Assembly: GCA_002335605.1 (NCBI GenBank) | Contig: BEDY01000002.1 | Coordinates: forward strand, 1,364,001-1,428,000 | Origin: Prillingera fragicola | Taxonomy: Eukaryota; Basidiomycota; Tremellomycetes; Trichosporonales; Trichosporonaceae | Length of the DNA: 64,000 nucleotides | Reading direction: 5' to 3' | In this document: positions 35,037 through 46,078 of the stretch, piece by piece | Layout: each line of letters starts with the position of its first letter | How positions within the stretch are numbered: position 1 is the stretch's first letter | Position numbers and translations under genes: made by a program | The notes under the pieces: model-generated | Seen by the model: the letters and a program-made list of their open reading frames with translations, nothing else | Databases searched by the model: none | What the model was told of the DNA's origin: nothing

Positions 35037-35708
35037 AATAGCATGCATCTACACCGTGCATGCATGCGTCTCTCGTAGTTCGTAATGTCAATTGACTTCA
35101 AATTGCTGCTGTTGGTTGAGTGCCACGCAATCAGTCCATTGGAGCGATGATAAAAAGGCGAGGCGTGTTCCACAATGAGCACCGCCTGTCAAGATAGATA
35201 ACAGGACTAGTAGGACAGATGTCATCCCTTTCTATGCCAATAGTTGAAATACAAGGCGAGTCATCCTTTAAAAGAGAAGAGTAGCTGCTCAAAGAGCGGT
35301 GGGTTGAACACCAATATTCCCGCAAATTGAATTAATTTATGATAACCAGCATGAAGGAATGGCAGCGCTCACTGTACCTTCGTGTCGCATAGATTTCTCG
35401 CGTTCAAAGTGAAATGTCTTACTAATCTGGATGAGGATGTCCTTTCACGCGTGTCACGTCCACATCTTGTGGCCAGCACAGGTTTAGCTTCTCTAGCTGT
35501 AAAAGTAGTCGAACAACGACATCGGCCTCAAAATCCAATCTTGACTGTGAGTATTGCCTACTACTGTTCGTAAACATCAGTTGCTTCCGTGTGTGGCACG
35601 GATTGATCGATTTGCCATGTTGAGACCCCACTTGCATTGCAGCACCTAGGTACAAAAATGACACTGAATGCAATGGCCGACTCTCGCGGCAGCACCGAGA
35701 CAAGACGC
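35037..35708. other. intergenic, no gene seen
   Basis: 672 bp between the convergent GOR1-like gene and RPL8. It is relatively A+T-rich, with no convincing frame or RNA gene. Confidence 0.55.
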
Positions 35709-36995
35709 TTAAGCATCCTTGATAACAGCGGTACCCCTGATCTTTCCGCTGTTGTTGTTAGCAATGTATTACAGAGATGAAGAGTGCAGAGCGTGTAATG
35801 TGTCATTCCGGCCGTTGCGGGCCGGGAAGAACTCCCACGCGCTCCAGAGTCCACGTACGTGCGACGGGCGTGCAGGAGACCAGCACGCTGTCCAGGAACA
35901 GCGCTGCGTCCAATGGTAGAAGCGTGACCAATGTGCTGTATCTGTTAGCAAGAGAATTCAAGAGTTCGACGTGGAAACGAGGAGAGACAGAAGCGGAAGC
36001 AAATGGAAACTGGGTGGAGGGCAGAGGCAAAATTGCGTCCGCCCTGGAATCCATCCGTGATCGCTGTCCACTGCTCTCTTCGACCTCGCCATCAACGAGT
36101 TGGAGCTCGCTACTCACCTGGTGGTTTCCTCCTCCGTGAGGATGGTCGACGGGGTTCATAGCCACACCCCTGGTCTTAGGCCAGCTGTTGCGCTTAGCAC
36201 GCATAGCGTGGTACTTGCGGCCCGCCTTGAGGAAGGGCTTGTCGACACGGCCACCACCGGCGGCAACACCGATGGTTGCGCGAGCGCGGGACGAGACGGT
36301 CTTCTTGGCGCCCGAGGGGAGACGGATGCGAGTCTTGCCGTCCTCGTTGTGGCCAATGATGGTGGCATAGTTGCCCGAGGTACGGGCAATAGCTCCACGG
36401 TCACCGACCTTCTCCTCGACGTTGAAGAGAACGGTACCCTCGGGGCACGAGCCGAGGGGGAGGACGTTGCCGATGGAGAGAGCGGCCTTCTTGCCGGCGT
36501 AGATGAACGAGCCGGTCGAGATGCCCTCGGCCGCGATAAAGGTCTCCTTGCGGAGCTTGTAGCGGTAGGGGTCACGGAAGACGACGGTGGCAAGGGGAGC
36601 GCCACTAAAGAGTTAGCTTTTCCGTCGACGGGTTTGTGCGCGCTCCATCACCCCCGAGCTGCAAAACGTTGCAAAGCACGTTGCAAAGCACGCGGCAGCC
36701 CAGCCCAGTCCATCTCCATCTCATCCCTGTGCCCCAGTACGCTCCCGTACCTCCGATGCCGCGATGCACGTTGCCCACATCCACACTCACCGGCCAGCGT
36801 CGTGGATAATCTCACGAACAACGCCACGGACGTAACCGTTCTTCTCCGCAAAGTCGAGGTTGCGGAGACGAGCAGGGTTCTTGTTGTGGTGGGTGTGCGA
36901 CTTGAAGATGCCACCCGACTTCCTCTGGGAACGAATAACGCGCTACCTGATCAGCAAAACCCAACGGCAACCGACGACGCGAAACCTACACCCAT
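35709..36995 (-). CDS. RPL8: 60S ribosomal protein L8 (uL2)
   Basis: Exons 36995-36990, 36942-36791, 36604-36118, 35935-35859, 35748-35709; 253 residues. uL2 lies at the peptidyl-transferase side of the large subunit. Seen: [50 protein letters not shown], and the hallmark [16 protein letters not shown] across the third intron. The first coding exon is 6 nt (ATGGGT), required because the next exon starts with CGC GTT. Introns are 47, 186, 182 and 110 bp, much longer than the window norm. The C-terminus ([15 protein letters not shown]) needs the last 40-nt exon. Confidence 0.96.
36667..36690. repeat. 12-bp tandem repeat in RPL8 intron 2
   Basis: CGTTGCAAAGCA occurs twice in a row. On the coding strand it lies just upstream of a decoy acceptor (TTTTGCAG) well before the true one at 36605. 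Confidence 0.85.
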
Positions 36996-37258
36996 TGTCT
37001 GCGCTGTCAGCAATGTTCCAGTCGTCTACTTGTTTGTACGCACGACTTTTTTGGACTTGACGGTTGAATGAGAGATCCAACACCAGCGTCTACAACGACC
37101 ACCACCGATCCACCGAGCGCCACCCGCAAAGGAGAAATCACCACCTTTCGGGATTATCTTCTGCAACCAACATGTGGCACTTCGGCCAAGTCAGTATCGG
37201 GCGCAAATTAACGCCGACCCCCCCGCCATGATCATTCCGCATGCACAGTTACATACAC

Positions 37259-40200
37259 CTACAGCCGCTTTCCCAGTCCAAACGTCAGACGAATCTTCTT
37301 CTCCTTACTCTCAGAAGTCTCGCCCGCCCCGGCGCCGACTGTCCGTGCCAATGCAGCAACCGATGTCGCGCCCTTTCTAGCTCCCTTTAGGCCCTTGGTG
37401 CCCAACACATCCAATGCCTCCTCCTCCTCATCCTCACGCAACCTCTTTGCGCGGACCTTTTCCTCGACGTCGGTCAACTCTTCGGCGAGAGCTTCGGGCA
37501 CTTCTGCGCCGTCGCTCTCGCTGTCGGAAGCGTCATCATAGTCCAGTCCGAGAAAAGGTTTTGCCGGAGAACGCTTGGGGCGCTGCGGGCGCTTGCGCTT
37601 AGCAGGCACTGCTACCGGTCCATCCTCTTCGTCGGACTGGTTGAACCATGCCTCTTCCTCTTCGGCCTCCGACCGCTGCCGAGTCTCGAGAAGTGGCTGT
37701 GGCGGCGGCGGCGGTGGCTGCTCCTTGTTCTGCTCCCAGCGGACACGCAGGCCTAGGACATAGGACCGCACAAACGGCCGTTCTGCCAGCCGGCTCATTG
37801 TCGCCTCATGGGTCTCAAACATGTCGGCAATGATCACCTTGTTATTATCCTGATGTCAGCGCCACGCCACTAAACCACGAGCGCACCTTGCGGATCAATT
37901 CCAAAGTGTCCAAACATGCCGAGCTGAGCATGTTGTCGCGAACAGTCTCACGCTCCACTAGCTCTACCATAGCCTGGACCGCGCCGTCCTTTATCATGTT
38001 GCGATGAAGAAAGACATTGTTAACCTTCAAACAAGACTTGAAAAAGCGCAGTGCGGCTGCCGTTTCAGCAATCCTCCTCTTTCTCTACTCACTGTGACGC
38101 AGCGTCTTTTCTCTCGCGCAAAGCAGCGGAACCACTTTGACGTTTATTGGGTTCGCCATGAGCCAATACTGCCCGCAATGCGTGTGCACAGTCATGCAAA
38201 AGGTCAACAAGTCGACCAGCATGGCCAGCAGAGGCACAGTGCCCGTTTCTAATGGTCAGCCCCGGCTCGACATACCCCTACGCACCTGTCACGTCTGGCA
38301 AATCGTCCAACGGCGCCAGCAACGGCAAGGCGCACCGGTCGTAAAAGTGTTGAATAAACGTATCTGCCACAGGGACATCCTTTTGCCGGCCAAATGCCTG
38401 CTTCAGACAATGTCAGCCATCGTGCCACGTAGCAGTAACCCTACCTCGTTTTCCGACGTAGGCTCGAGCAACGTCTTCAACGTCTCGGCCAGTTGCTGAA
38501 GCAGACCCTGGTCCGCAGTCGTTTGAATCAACGCGACCATCTCCACCACAAGGCTGCGTCGTGCGAGCTCCTCCTCCCGCAGGGTGTGGAGCCGAACCGA
38601 GTTGACGTCGTGCTCCACAGCCAAAGTCAAAATCTCTGCGCCAGCATGCAAGATTGTCGCCTCGCGTTGCCGGAATGCCCATTCGCACGCCAAGAGTAGG
38701 CCGTGGTCGAGCAGCGTACGATACAGAGCTAAACGGTTTTGCAACTGCACGCCCTTGCCCATCAACATCAACTGGTGCAGGAATAACACCAAGTCGTGCT
38801 TTCGGGGATCACGTGCTGGGTCTCCCTCCTTTGCTTGTGGCTCAAAGTCGACAAACAGCTCCCGCAAGAGGCCCTCATCGTTTTGGATATAGGTGGTAAT
38901 GTCCACCTGATTGAAAAACACAAAGCTGTTGAGAATGCCAAACGTCGGATCGTCGAGCATTCGTGCGAGCACAACGTCTTTGAGGTACAGCAATCGCGAG
39001 GTCTGGTGAATCTTGTTACGAATCGTCTCATCCTTGATCTCAACGACCTGCCTGTACTTAGAAAACTGGCGGAAAAATGCTCGGTAAGAGGCCTTGAGTG
39101 TAGGAAACTCGGGGTCGTCTGCCATCAGCCTTTCGCCCGTTGCTAGACTCACATTCAAGCATTCCCAAGACGCCCATGAAAATGTCGTCCTGCAGAATGT
39201 ACTCAAAGATGCCATTGTCGTTGAACATGACTGACGTCAGCGGGCACACAGTCGTGTATATACACTCACGAATGGTCTGCATCAGCGAGCACAGCGCATG
39301 CAAATCATTGATGCTTTCCAAGTCTTCAGCTTGGTTTAAAACGCCAATAAGCTGCTTGATATAATCCTAAATATTGTTAGCTCAGCCGGCATAACAAGAC
39401 TTGCCTCGCCAACAATGTGCTCTACTGCTCGTTCCCGGCCAGCAGCCGACTTGGCCTGCATACGCAGCCACATTTCGTGCTCCTTGATGTTTGCAAGGGA
39501 CGGCGCTTGCCAGTGATCCCGGCCAATTACTCCCAGGGCCGAACCTGCTCCCAAGAGCGGCGATGCAGAAAGCGGCGACGACGAAGATGCCATGGCTAGT
39601 TTGAGCTCGTCACCTGGACTCGTCAGCGGTCAGCATACCAGTCAACGCTCACCTAGCTGGTTGCTCAAGTGCTTTTGAACTTCAATGATAAACTGCCAAA
39701 TGTCTTCACATCCTTCTGGGTCTTGAAAAGACAGCGCAATGTCCTGCTGAGTCACCTGGTCTGTCCACACGATAAGAGTTTCTGTCTAGTCAGTACAGCC
39801 AGTCGCTGCCCAACGCACCTTGTTGACGGGCATACTGGTCCTCCTTTGTCACTTGCGTATTCAACAACAGCTCATCCTTGAGAAATCCGCCAGGACCTTC
39901 GCCTCCCTGCCGCTCCTCAACCTCGGCTTCAACAATCAACAGGGCCACGTCGTTTTGATCGTCGTATACGCCCTTGCAGTGACCAGTTCCTCGGTCAAAC
40001 CAAGCCTGATCCCGAAGCTCGTACACCTGGCAATCAGCAATCACTTGAATGCTGGCACGCACCTTTACTCGCTTTCCGGCGCTCTGATCAGCCTCTCCTA
40101 GCATCATGTCTTCTCCATGGTCGCCCAACGTGTCGGCCTGAACGTCCATGGTGTCAGACATTGCGTCCTCGACATTGCCGTCTGATTCCACTATCGCATC

Positions 40201-40308
40201 GCCCGAATCGTCTTGCCCGCCAACGTCGTCGCCGTCGCGCGACGACTCAGACTCTACCTTATCACCCAGCACGTCCGCCGACGACTGGGTTGGTTCGAGA
40301 TTCGCCAT
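37259..40308 (-). CDS. PSY2: PP4 regulatory subunit 3 (PSY2/SMEK)
   Basis: Ten exons: 40308-39819, 39781-39653, 39613-39405, 39366-39270, 39230-39153, 39118-38445, 38400-38286, 38248-38093, 38056-37887, 37849-37259; 902 residues. Targeting subunit of protein phosphatase 4, acting in DNA-damage recovery. Seen: acidic N-terminus, PH/EVH1-like domain (KVRASIQVIADCQVYELRDQ, VYDDQNDVALLIVEAE, WTDQ...IALSFQDPEGC), then the SMK-1 helical repeats (LEYDPEFPTLKASYR, MLDDPTFGILNSFVFFNQ, ALRFFKSCLKVNN), and an acidic/basic tail. Intron 39404-39367 has a GC donor. Intron 38444-38401 has tandem acceptors AAG/CAG. Divergent from ULP1 across 504 bp. Confidence 0.94.
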
Positions 40309-40812
40309 CCGCCGCAAAGCACGTCAGGCCAGCGGCGAGACAAGCGCGCAAGAGAGGAAGGGTTGAGCGGTAGAAAAGTCGGGGCCGGGCGGGTCGACAA
40401 CTCGCTCTTTTACACCGGACCACCTCGGAATAGATCGCTCGCGTCTGTGGACGAGCTTCAGATGAAACTCGGAGGCGTTGAGGGGTATGGTGGCGATTGT
40501 TGCTCGGTGTGAGATGGTAAACAAACGGCAGAAGACGAGGACATGCGACAGTGGCGACGGAGGTGACGGAAGCAAACCGCACCTCATCTCCACATGCCGT
40601 GCCTGGTCAAATGTGTTACTGTTCACCTGTCCATCCAACACTCTCTCCATCCTCCTCACAAACACATTCCTTCCAGCTTATCAAGAGGTATCAACGCTAG
40701 CAACGCTCCCTCAATCATCAGAGCATAGGGATGGTTTGGGCAACACTCGAGGCGTGATTGATCAAAGCCTTGCCAACTTGCGGACACGGACCTAAGCGGC
40801 ACTCAGTTTGGA
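40309..40812. other. divergent promoter of PSY2 and ULP1
   Basis: 504 bp between two start codons. Several shadow frames exist, but none is supported by splice sites or motifs. Confidence 0.55.
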
Positions 40813-42855
40813 ATGCAGTCATCAGCGACAAAGCGCAGATCGTCATCCTCACCCACTTTGCCGTCAAAACGTGCACGTCCCAATCCTCGAGTCGAGCAGG
40901 CTGAATATCAAACTCAAGGTCTCTTCGAGTCTCTGGCTGGATGGGTAATGGGCAGGTTTAATCAACCTCGACGTACGTACTGTAACAAAGGGCAGACCTG
41001 ACTTGGTAGAACCAGAGGCGCCAGTGGTCGTTCGTTCAACAGAGACTCGGCCGCTGCCGCTGAAGCCGCCTCCCGGGGGGTCGCTATCACTGTTCGCCTC
41101 ACCCAATTCAAGGGGCAATGCCAACTCTCAACCCGAGAATGTCATTGTCATCGACGACGATGCAAGCGCGGTCGCCGACGATGGTGAAGCGGTCAGGACA
41201 CAGGCTCTGTCCACTCAGCACGCGTTGCGGCATCTGAACGACCTCACACGCAATCCTCATTTCTATCTCGACCAACCTTTGTTCCGATCCAAGTTCAACA
41301 GTCCTGTCTCACAGGCATCTAACGTCAACTTGGCAGCTCCCGCCGCATCCTTCTTTCCAGAGGCTGGTCCTTCAAGAGGCCCCGACACCCCTGGTCGTCC
41401 AAATGTGGCATTTCAATCCGCAGCGCGTGTCTATCCCTGGCGTCGGTCATCGTCTAGTGGGTCAATCTCTAGCCGGTCCAGCGAGTCTGCTAGCTCGGCA
41501 AGCAAACTTCGTTCAAGATCCTCTTCCAATCTGCGAAAGCCAAAGGCAACGTTGAAGCTGCTGAAGAGCACACTGCAAAACGAAGATCTGGACCGGGAAA
41601 AGCGGGGGTCGATGGAACGCGTTGTGAGGCGGATGGAACAGGAAGGCCGAGGTAGGTACAGCAATTGTGGCGACTGCTGAGTCTAGGTCGTCGTCCACCG
41701 CCCAGATTGGATCGCGCAAACTCTGACGAGCTATCTGCTGCGCTCAAGGGTATCACACTAGATAGGCGACAGACCATAGAGGAAGCGCTTGCACCACAGA
41801 CGCAAACAGTGAGCAGCTCCCCGTGTCCCACTCTGACCTGCTCAGTATGTTCCGCACATCTGGAAACCTCGGAAACGCCCAGAACCTGCCAAGCTCAACG
41901 TGTAAGCGCTTCCAAAATGTGGCTTCTGACTTGTTATCAGTCGCGAGTTTGTCAGCCCGATCCACCAGCAAGACAAGCGGGACGAGGAGAGACTCAAGAA
42001 GCGACTACAACCGCGTATTCCCAAGGAACTTTCCAAGGAGCAAGCGGCCATTGTAAGTGCTTGTGTCATTACTGGGGTTGACGTGACGAGGTGGAGACTT
42101 CCCTGCGGAATTCTCGATTCTCGGCCACCATTGGAACGTCTGGTGTCGTCGATGCAAGGTCGCTTGCCTTTCTCAAGCCCAACTGCTGGCTCAACGACGA
42201 CGTTGTCAACTTTTATGCGGAAATGATCAATGCGCGCGCCAAGTCGAGTGATCAAATGGTGCTTTGCATGAACAGTTACTTTTATCAGAAACTGTCGGAA
42301 GATGGCTATGAGCGGGCCAATCTCAAGCGATGGACCAAACGGGTACGTCGATATCACCTGTTCCACGATTTAACAATCATCAGATGAAGGTGGACATTTT
42401 CGCCCTCGACCAGTTGCTTGTTCCCATCAACATTGGCAACACACACTGGGTCTGCGCGATCATCAACTTTTCACAACAACGAATCGAGTATTACGACTCT
42501 ATGGCAGACCACGGTCACCGTCGGTCCGTGTTCGAGGTTAGTCAGAGGGGACTATACATCTCTGACAGAACAGAACTTGAGAAAATACCTGCAAGCCGAA
42601 CACAAAGAGAAGAAGGGGTCTGCATATAGTTTGGATGGGTGGACCGACCAGTATCGTTCAGACACGCCGCGACAGGACAATGGCTCAGATTGCGGAGTAT
42701 TTGCTTGTCAAACACTCGAGAGCGCGGCGCGAGGGCGAGATTTGGTCAGAGAGAGCCTTGAGTTTACAGCGGCAAACATGCCCTTGTTTCGTCGTCTGAT
42801 GATTGTAGAGATTGCGTCCAGTAAACTTGCGGATAGGTCATGGGCGCTCAAGTAG
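40813..42855 (+). CDS. ULP1: SUMO protease ULP1 (C48 peptidase)
   Basis: Exons 40813-40972, 41010-41651, 41687-41808, 41846-41901, 41941-42052, 42091-42342, 42384-42536, 42574-42855; 592 residues. It processes SUMO precursors and removes SUMO from targets at the nuclear pore. The C-terminal ~220 residues are the protease: FLKPNCWLNDDVVNFYAEMI, catalytic His in GNTHWVCAII, Asp in IEYYDSM, and oxyanion Gln with nucleophile Cys in RQDNGSDCGVFACQ. The N-terminal half is Ser/Arg/Pro-rich and disordered, with a SUMO-interaction-like VIVIDDD. Introns are 35-41 bp; one acceptor is GAG. Confidence 0.93.
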
Positions 42856-42911
42856 GCCACTTTTTATTCATCCATTGAGTGAAACTGCGAGGCGAGCTGA
42901 GCTCTACCCTA

Positions 42912-43863
42912 TCAAGGCCGACGAGGCTGGCGCCCGGCAGCTGCAGGTTGACCCCCGCTGTGCAGCCAGCGAAAGATTGACTGACCCACGGTTCCCGTGA
43001 CTAGGACAAAGACCCAGCTTGGAATGTTGGCAGTCAGTTCCGTCCAGCGCGTCTGCAGCGCAATGTAGCCCTCCACAATGTAGGAGCTGGTGCTGTCAGA
43101 CTGGCTCTTTCCCAGAAACTCACTTGTCACCTCCTGGACGAAACGAGCTTGACCACTGCTTCAGCCTTTCCCAGCTGCCGGTGGTGAGGAAGCGATAGAA
43201 TACTTCGCCTTGAGGTGGCAAACGCTGAGCTGGGATGAAGCGCAGGTCCTTGCCCTTGTTCGAGACAAAGACGTAGTATTGGGCCCTGCTAGTAAGCGTT
43301 GAACAACACGCGCCCTTACTTAGTAAGTAGCCAACGAGAGCACACCGCCCACTCGCTGACGTAGTCGATGCGGGCAAACCTAAAGTTGGGCAACTCGGGA
43401 GCGTCACCTTCAGTTGTAGTGTGGTTGCGCATCAACGCGCTGGCGTTGGCTTGGACTTCTTGATATATACCACTCATAGGGTCTCCAGGCTGGCCATGGC
43501 TGGGTTCCTCAGCCATGCTTGCAACTGCAAAAACTTACACGAGCACTACCCAGACATCGCTGGGATCGCTGTCCGCAAACACTTTGGTGTAGTTTGAGTC
43601 GCTGAGTCGGGTCACACCCGCCTTGGTGTCGGCGGCGGAACGGGCCTCGAGATTGATAGGCAAAGAGCCCCGGGTAACACCCTGCCACAGACCATGAAGA
43701 GCTTGCTTTGTTTTGCCAGCGAGATTCGAGCTCTCGGCGGACTCTCTATCGCAAAGTCAGCCAGGGCATTGATTTCGTCCTGGAACACTCACTGGGCCAG
43801 AACCAACGGCAGAATCAGCACAGCGCACAAGAGTGCACGTAGAAAGAAGACCAGCGACGGCAT
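42912..43863 (-). CDS. ER thioredoxin-like membrane protein without CxxC
   Basis: Exons 43863-43793, 43745-43539, 43499-43320, 43285-43124, 43086-42912; 264 residues. A strong signal peptide (FFLRALLCAVLILPLVLAQ) and a single hydrophobic segment near the C-terminus (WVFVLVTGTVGQSIF) make it a type I membrane protein of the secretory path. The middle has thioredoxin-fold spacing: SDPSDVWVVLVHGQPGD, a helix (IYQEVQANASALMRN), FRFARIDYVSEWAVCSRWLL and AQYYVFVSNKGKDLRFI. The active-site CxxC is absent, so redox activity is unlikely; a chaperone or scaffold role is inference. Two NxS/T sequons are seen. Family not recognised. Stop is about 56 bp from the ULP1 stop. Confidence 0.72.
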
Positions 43864-44429
43864 TGTCGTCGGGTTTGAGCCTTGATTGAGAAGAAGAGTG
43901 TTGAAGGAAAGGAGATGTTGTGTGGGGACGGTGCATCGACGATGGGTGGAACCCATGTGGATGACTAGTGAGCTCACATGGCCGCATGGGTCACCTCACG
44001 TGCCTCACCGGCGTCATCGACTCGTACTCCGGTCGGTGCCTGTCCACAAACATGCCCAGGCACGGCCCCATGGGGCCCGTTCATCTTTGCTTCTTGCCGC
44101 CCTTGCCGAGCTGCCGACAGTACCGACGAAACCGACATGCGTTGCCACCTGGCAGGAGGTCTTGCACTGCTGTCGGTCCGCCAGGCGAGCTAGGTGCTTG
44201 TTAGGTGGTGCTATGGTGTTCTGCATGCTAGGTTGGCGCCCAATGGCCGCCCAATGGCTAATGGGCAGATCCAGCTGAGTACATGCTGAACATGAATCTA
44301 CATGTCGAACGTCTCGAACGCAAATGTCGAGCGTCCAAGGCCCGCACGAATATTGTCATGACAGACCAGGCGCCAAGGCGAGTCTCAGTGTTTCAGCTAG
44401 CCTGTTGATCTGTTGGCATTCAATGATCC
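43864..44429. other. intergenic, no gene seen
   Basis: 566 bp upstream of the ER thioredoxin-like gene. It contains GC-rich shadow frames on both strands and no recognisable gene. Confidence 0.5.
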
Positions 44430-44714
44430 GAGGGCGACGAGTGGGACGGCCACGACGGTCTCCCATCCATCCACAAGGCCTCGGGATCCGCCCCCAAGTC
44501 TACGGTCGAGGAGGACCTCTCCGAGCCACTCCACAAGGTCAAGATCTCGACCACTGCCCCCCCAAGCATCCCCTAGGAGGTCACTGCCGCCTCGCAGCCC
44601 CGCGGCAGCGATTCGCCAACTCCCCCATCTGAGAATGAGGTGATTTCGTACAAGGCGGCCAAGGCCAAGAAGCGCCGCCGAGCGGGCCGAGGCTGCCCTC
44701 CAGTGCCACATTGA
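44430..44714 (+). pseudogene. coding-like remnant with internal TAG
   Basis: One frame reads EGDEWDGHDGLPSIHKASG, LSEPLHKVKISTTAPP, meets TAG at 44574-44576, and resumes in the same frame with EVTAASQPRGSDSPTPPSE and a Lys/Arg cluster (KAAKAKKRRRAGRG), ending at TGA 44712. Composition looks like a decayed disordered protein. There is no in-frame ATG and no donor/acceptor pair that removes the stop. Family unknown. Confidence 0.35.
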
Positions 44715-44874
44715 CAACGTGGACGCCTGTGTCATGTGCTCGGGATAGGTGCTGAGTGCGTTGATTAGAGGTAGCTTTCTTGTTGTACAAAGGACGATTC
44801 TGCATACAGTAGACAATGGTACAGGAGCAGGACGGAGTGGACACGGTGGGGACGGGCTAGCAGGGGATTGTTGC

Positions 44875-45471
44875 CTACGGCCTTGCGGGGGAGATCGAGT
44901 AGGGGCATGCCCTGCGCAATCCGAAAGGTGTTGCGCCTGCTGTAATGTGAGCTACACCTTCGTTGCACATCTCGTACCAGATGCGGTCAACCTCGAGGCG
45001 GTCCACGAAGCGGTCGAGGAGCTCGAGGGTGGTGTCGAGCTTGCTGCTAACGCTTTCGTCACTGTCAACAGCGTCCTTGCCAGGCTTGCCCTCTTTGCCG
45101 GGCCCACAGTCCTTCCCGGGACGGCCAGGTTTGCCATCTTTGCCATTATTGGCGTGGGATAACGGCCTAGGTGTAAACATAACATCGCAGGCAAGAAGGA
45201 GCTCGCTCACCGGTGCGATCCAAGTGCCCCACGTCCTCGCAGCACGTCCTCCTTCCATTGCAAAATCGACCCCTTCTCGTTCACGTCCACACTGTCAGCA
45301 TGCAAGAGGTGCTTGACCGAGCGGCTTCCAGTTGCAACGTCCGTCTCCAGTGGAAGTTGCACGCGCGAAGCTCCCCTCGATCGGGCAGCACCGGCGAGGA
45401 GGGGGGGAGGGGTGATTTTTGACAAATGCGGACACGGCCAGTGTCATATCGTGCGTCTTAGCAGGATTCAT
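44875..45471 (-). pseudogene. small collagen-like protein, frame broken at a C7 tract
   Basis: From ATG 45471 a minus-strand frame (MNPAKTHDMTLAVSAFVKNH) runs into seven C (G7 at 45401-45407 on the plus strand). The coding-like sequence beyond it is in another frame (VDVNEKGSILQWKEDVLRG). A good intron (GTGAGC, 45210-45167) joins that to 45166-44875, which reads NGKDGKPGRPGKDCGPGKEG (seven of eight triplets with Gly first) and then LDTTLELLDRFVDRLEVDRIW. So there is a short collagen-like block followed by a helix. Either a one-base frameshift in the homopolymer (real, or a sequencing error) or a missed intron explains the break. Function unknown. Confidence 0.4.
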
Positions 45472-46078
45472 GATCAAAGTATTGCGTGCGAGAGACAAAA
45501 GGAGGTGTCAAGGTGAGATGCCAGTCGAGTTGTTTGGTTAGTTCATCGAATGCAACGCATGAATGGGACGGCCAAGCCCAAGGTGCGCACCTCAAGAAAG
45601 TCAAGACAAAGGACAAGCCCACTGGTCTGCCTGTGTGGAAGGTGAGTGGAAGCCATGGGGCTTGACGCTCAGCACCTTCTCGACAGCTCGAAAGGCAGCG
45701 GCACAGCGGCGATTGTCGTCAGAGGGTGACGCGGCCAGTTGCCGGTCGTGGGACATGCTTGCGATGGTATTCGCAGCTCAGTGTCCAAGTAGTGTGGAGG
45801 CACGACTGTCGCAATCCGAGGGATGCGAGGGATGCGAGGGCCGAGGGCCCGAGGCACGCACAGACCGCCAAGCATCGCTTTGGCCAAGATTCAGTTTCCG
45901 TTGCTGTGGCAAACACGCTCCTCCGTCGGATTGCTCCGCCCTCGGCTTGAGGTGGCGACATGCTATTTAACACGGACCCACAATCACGTTCGCCCACCCG
46001 TCACCCATAGTCTGACGACTTCTCACATACACTCGTTTCCTACTCAGCCATCCATCGATCCCCATTCTTCCTCATACG
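45472..46078. other. gene-poor stretch before the stomatin-like gene
   Basis: A possible spliced frame on the plus strand starts near 45561 (HEWDGQAQGAHLKKVKTKD), has a GTGAGT donor at 45641 and acceptor at 45686, and continues to TGA 45948-45950 without recognisable features; a 9-bp tandem repeat (GGATGCGAG) lies near 45822. I do not accept it as a gene. From 45960 on it looks like the promoter and pyrimidine-rich leader of the next gene. Confidence 0.4.

Noticed and set aside
35936..36117. snoRNA in RPL8 introns
   Set aside because: Near-matches to box C (TTGATGG, GTGATGG) exist, but no matching D box or terminal stem.
36100..37071. 323-codon plus-strand open frame
   Set aside because: Runs antisense across RPL8 exons and introns; RPL8 is unambiguous.
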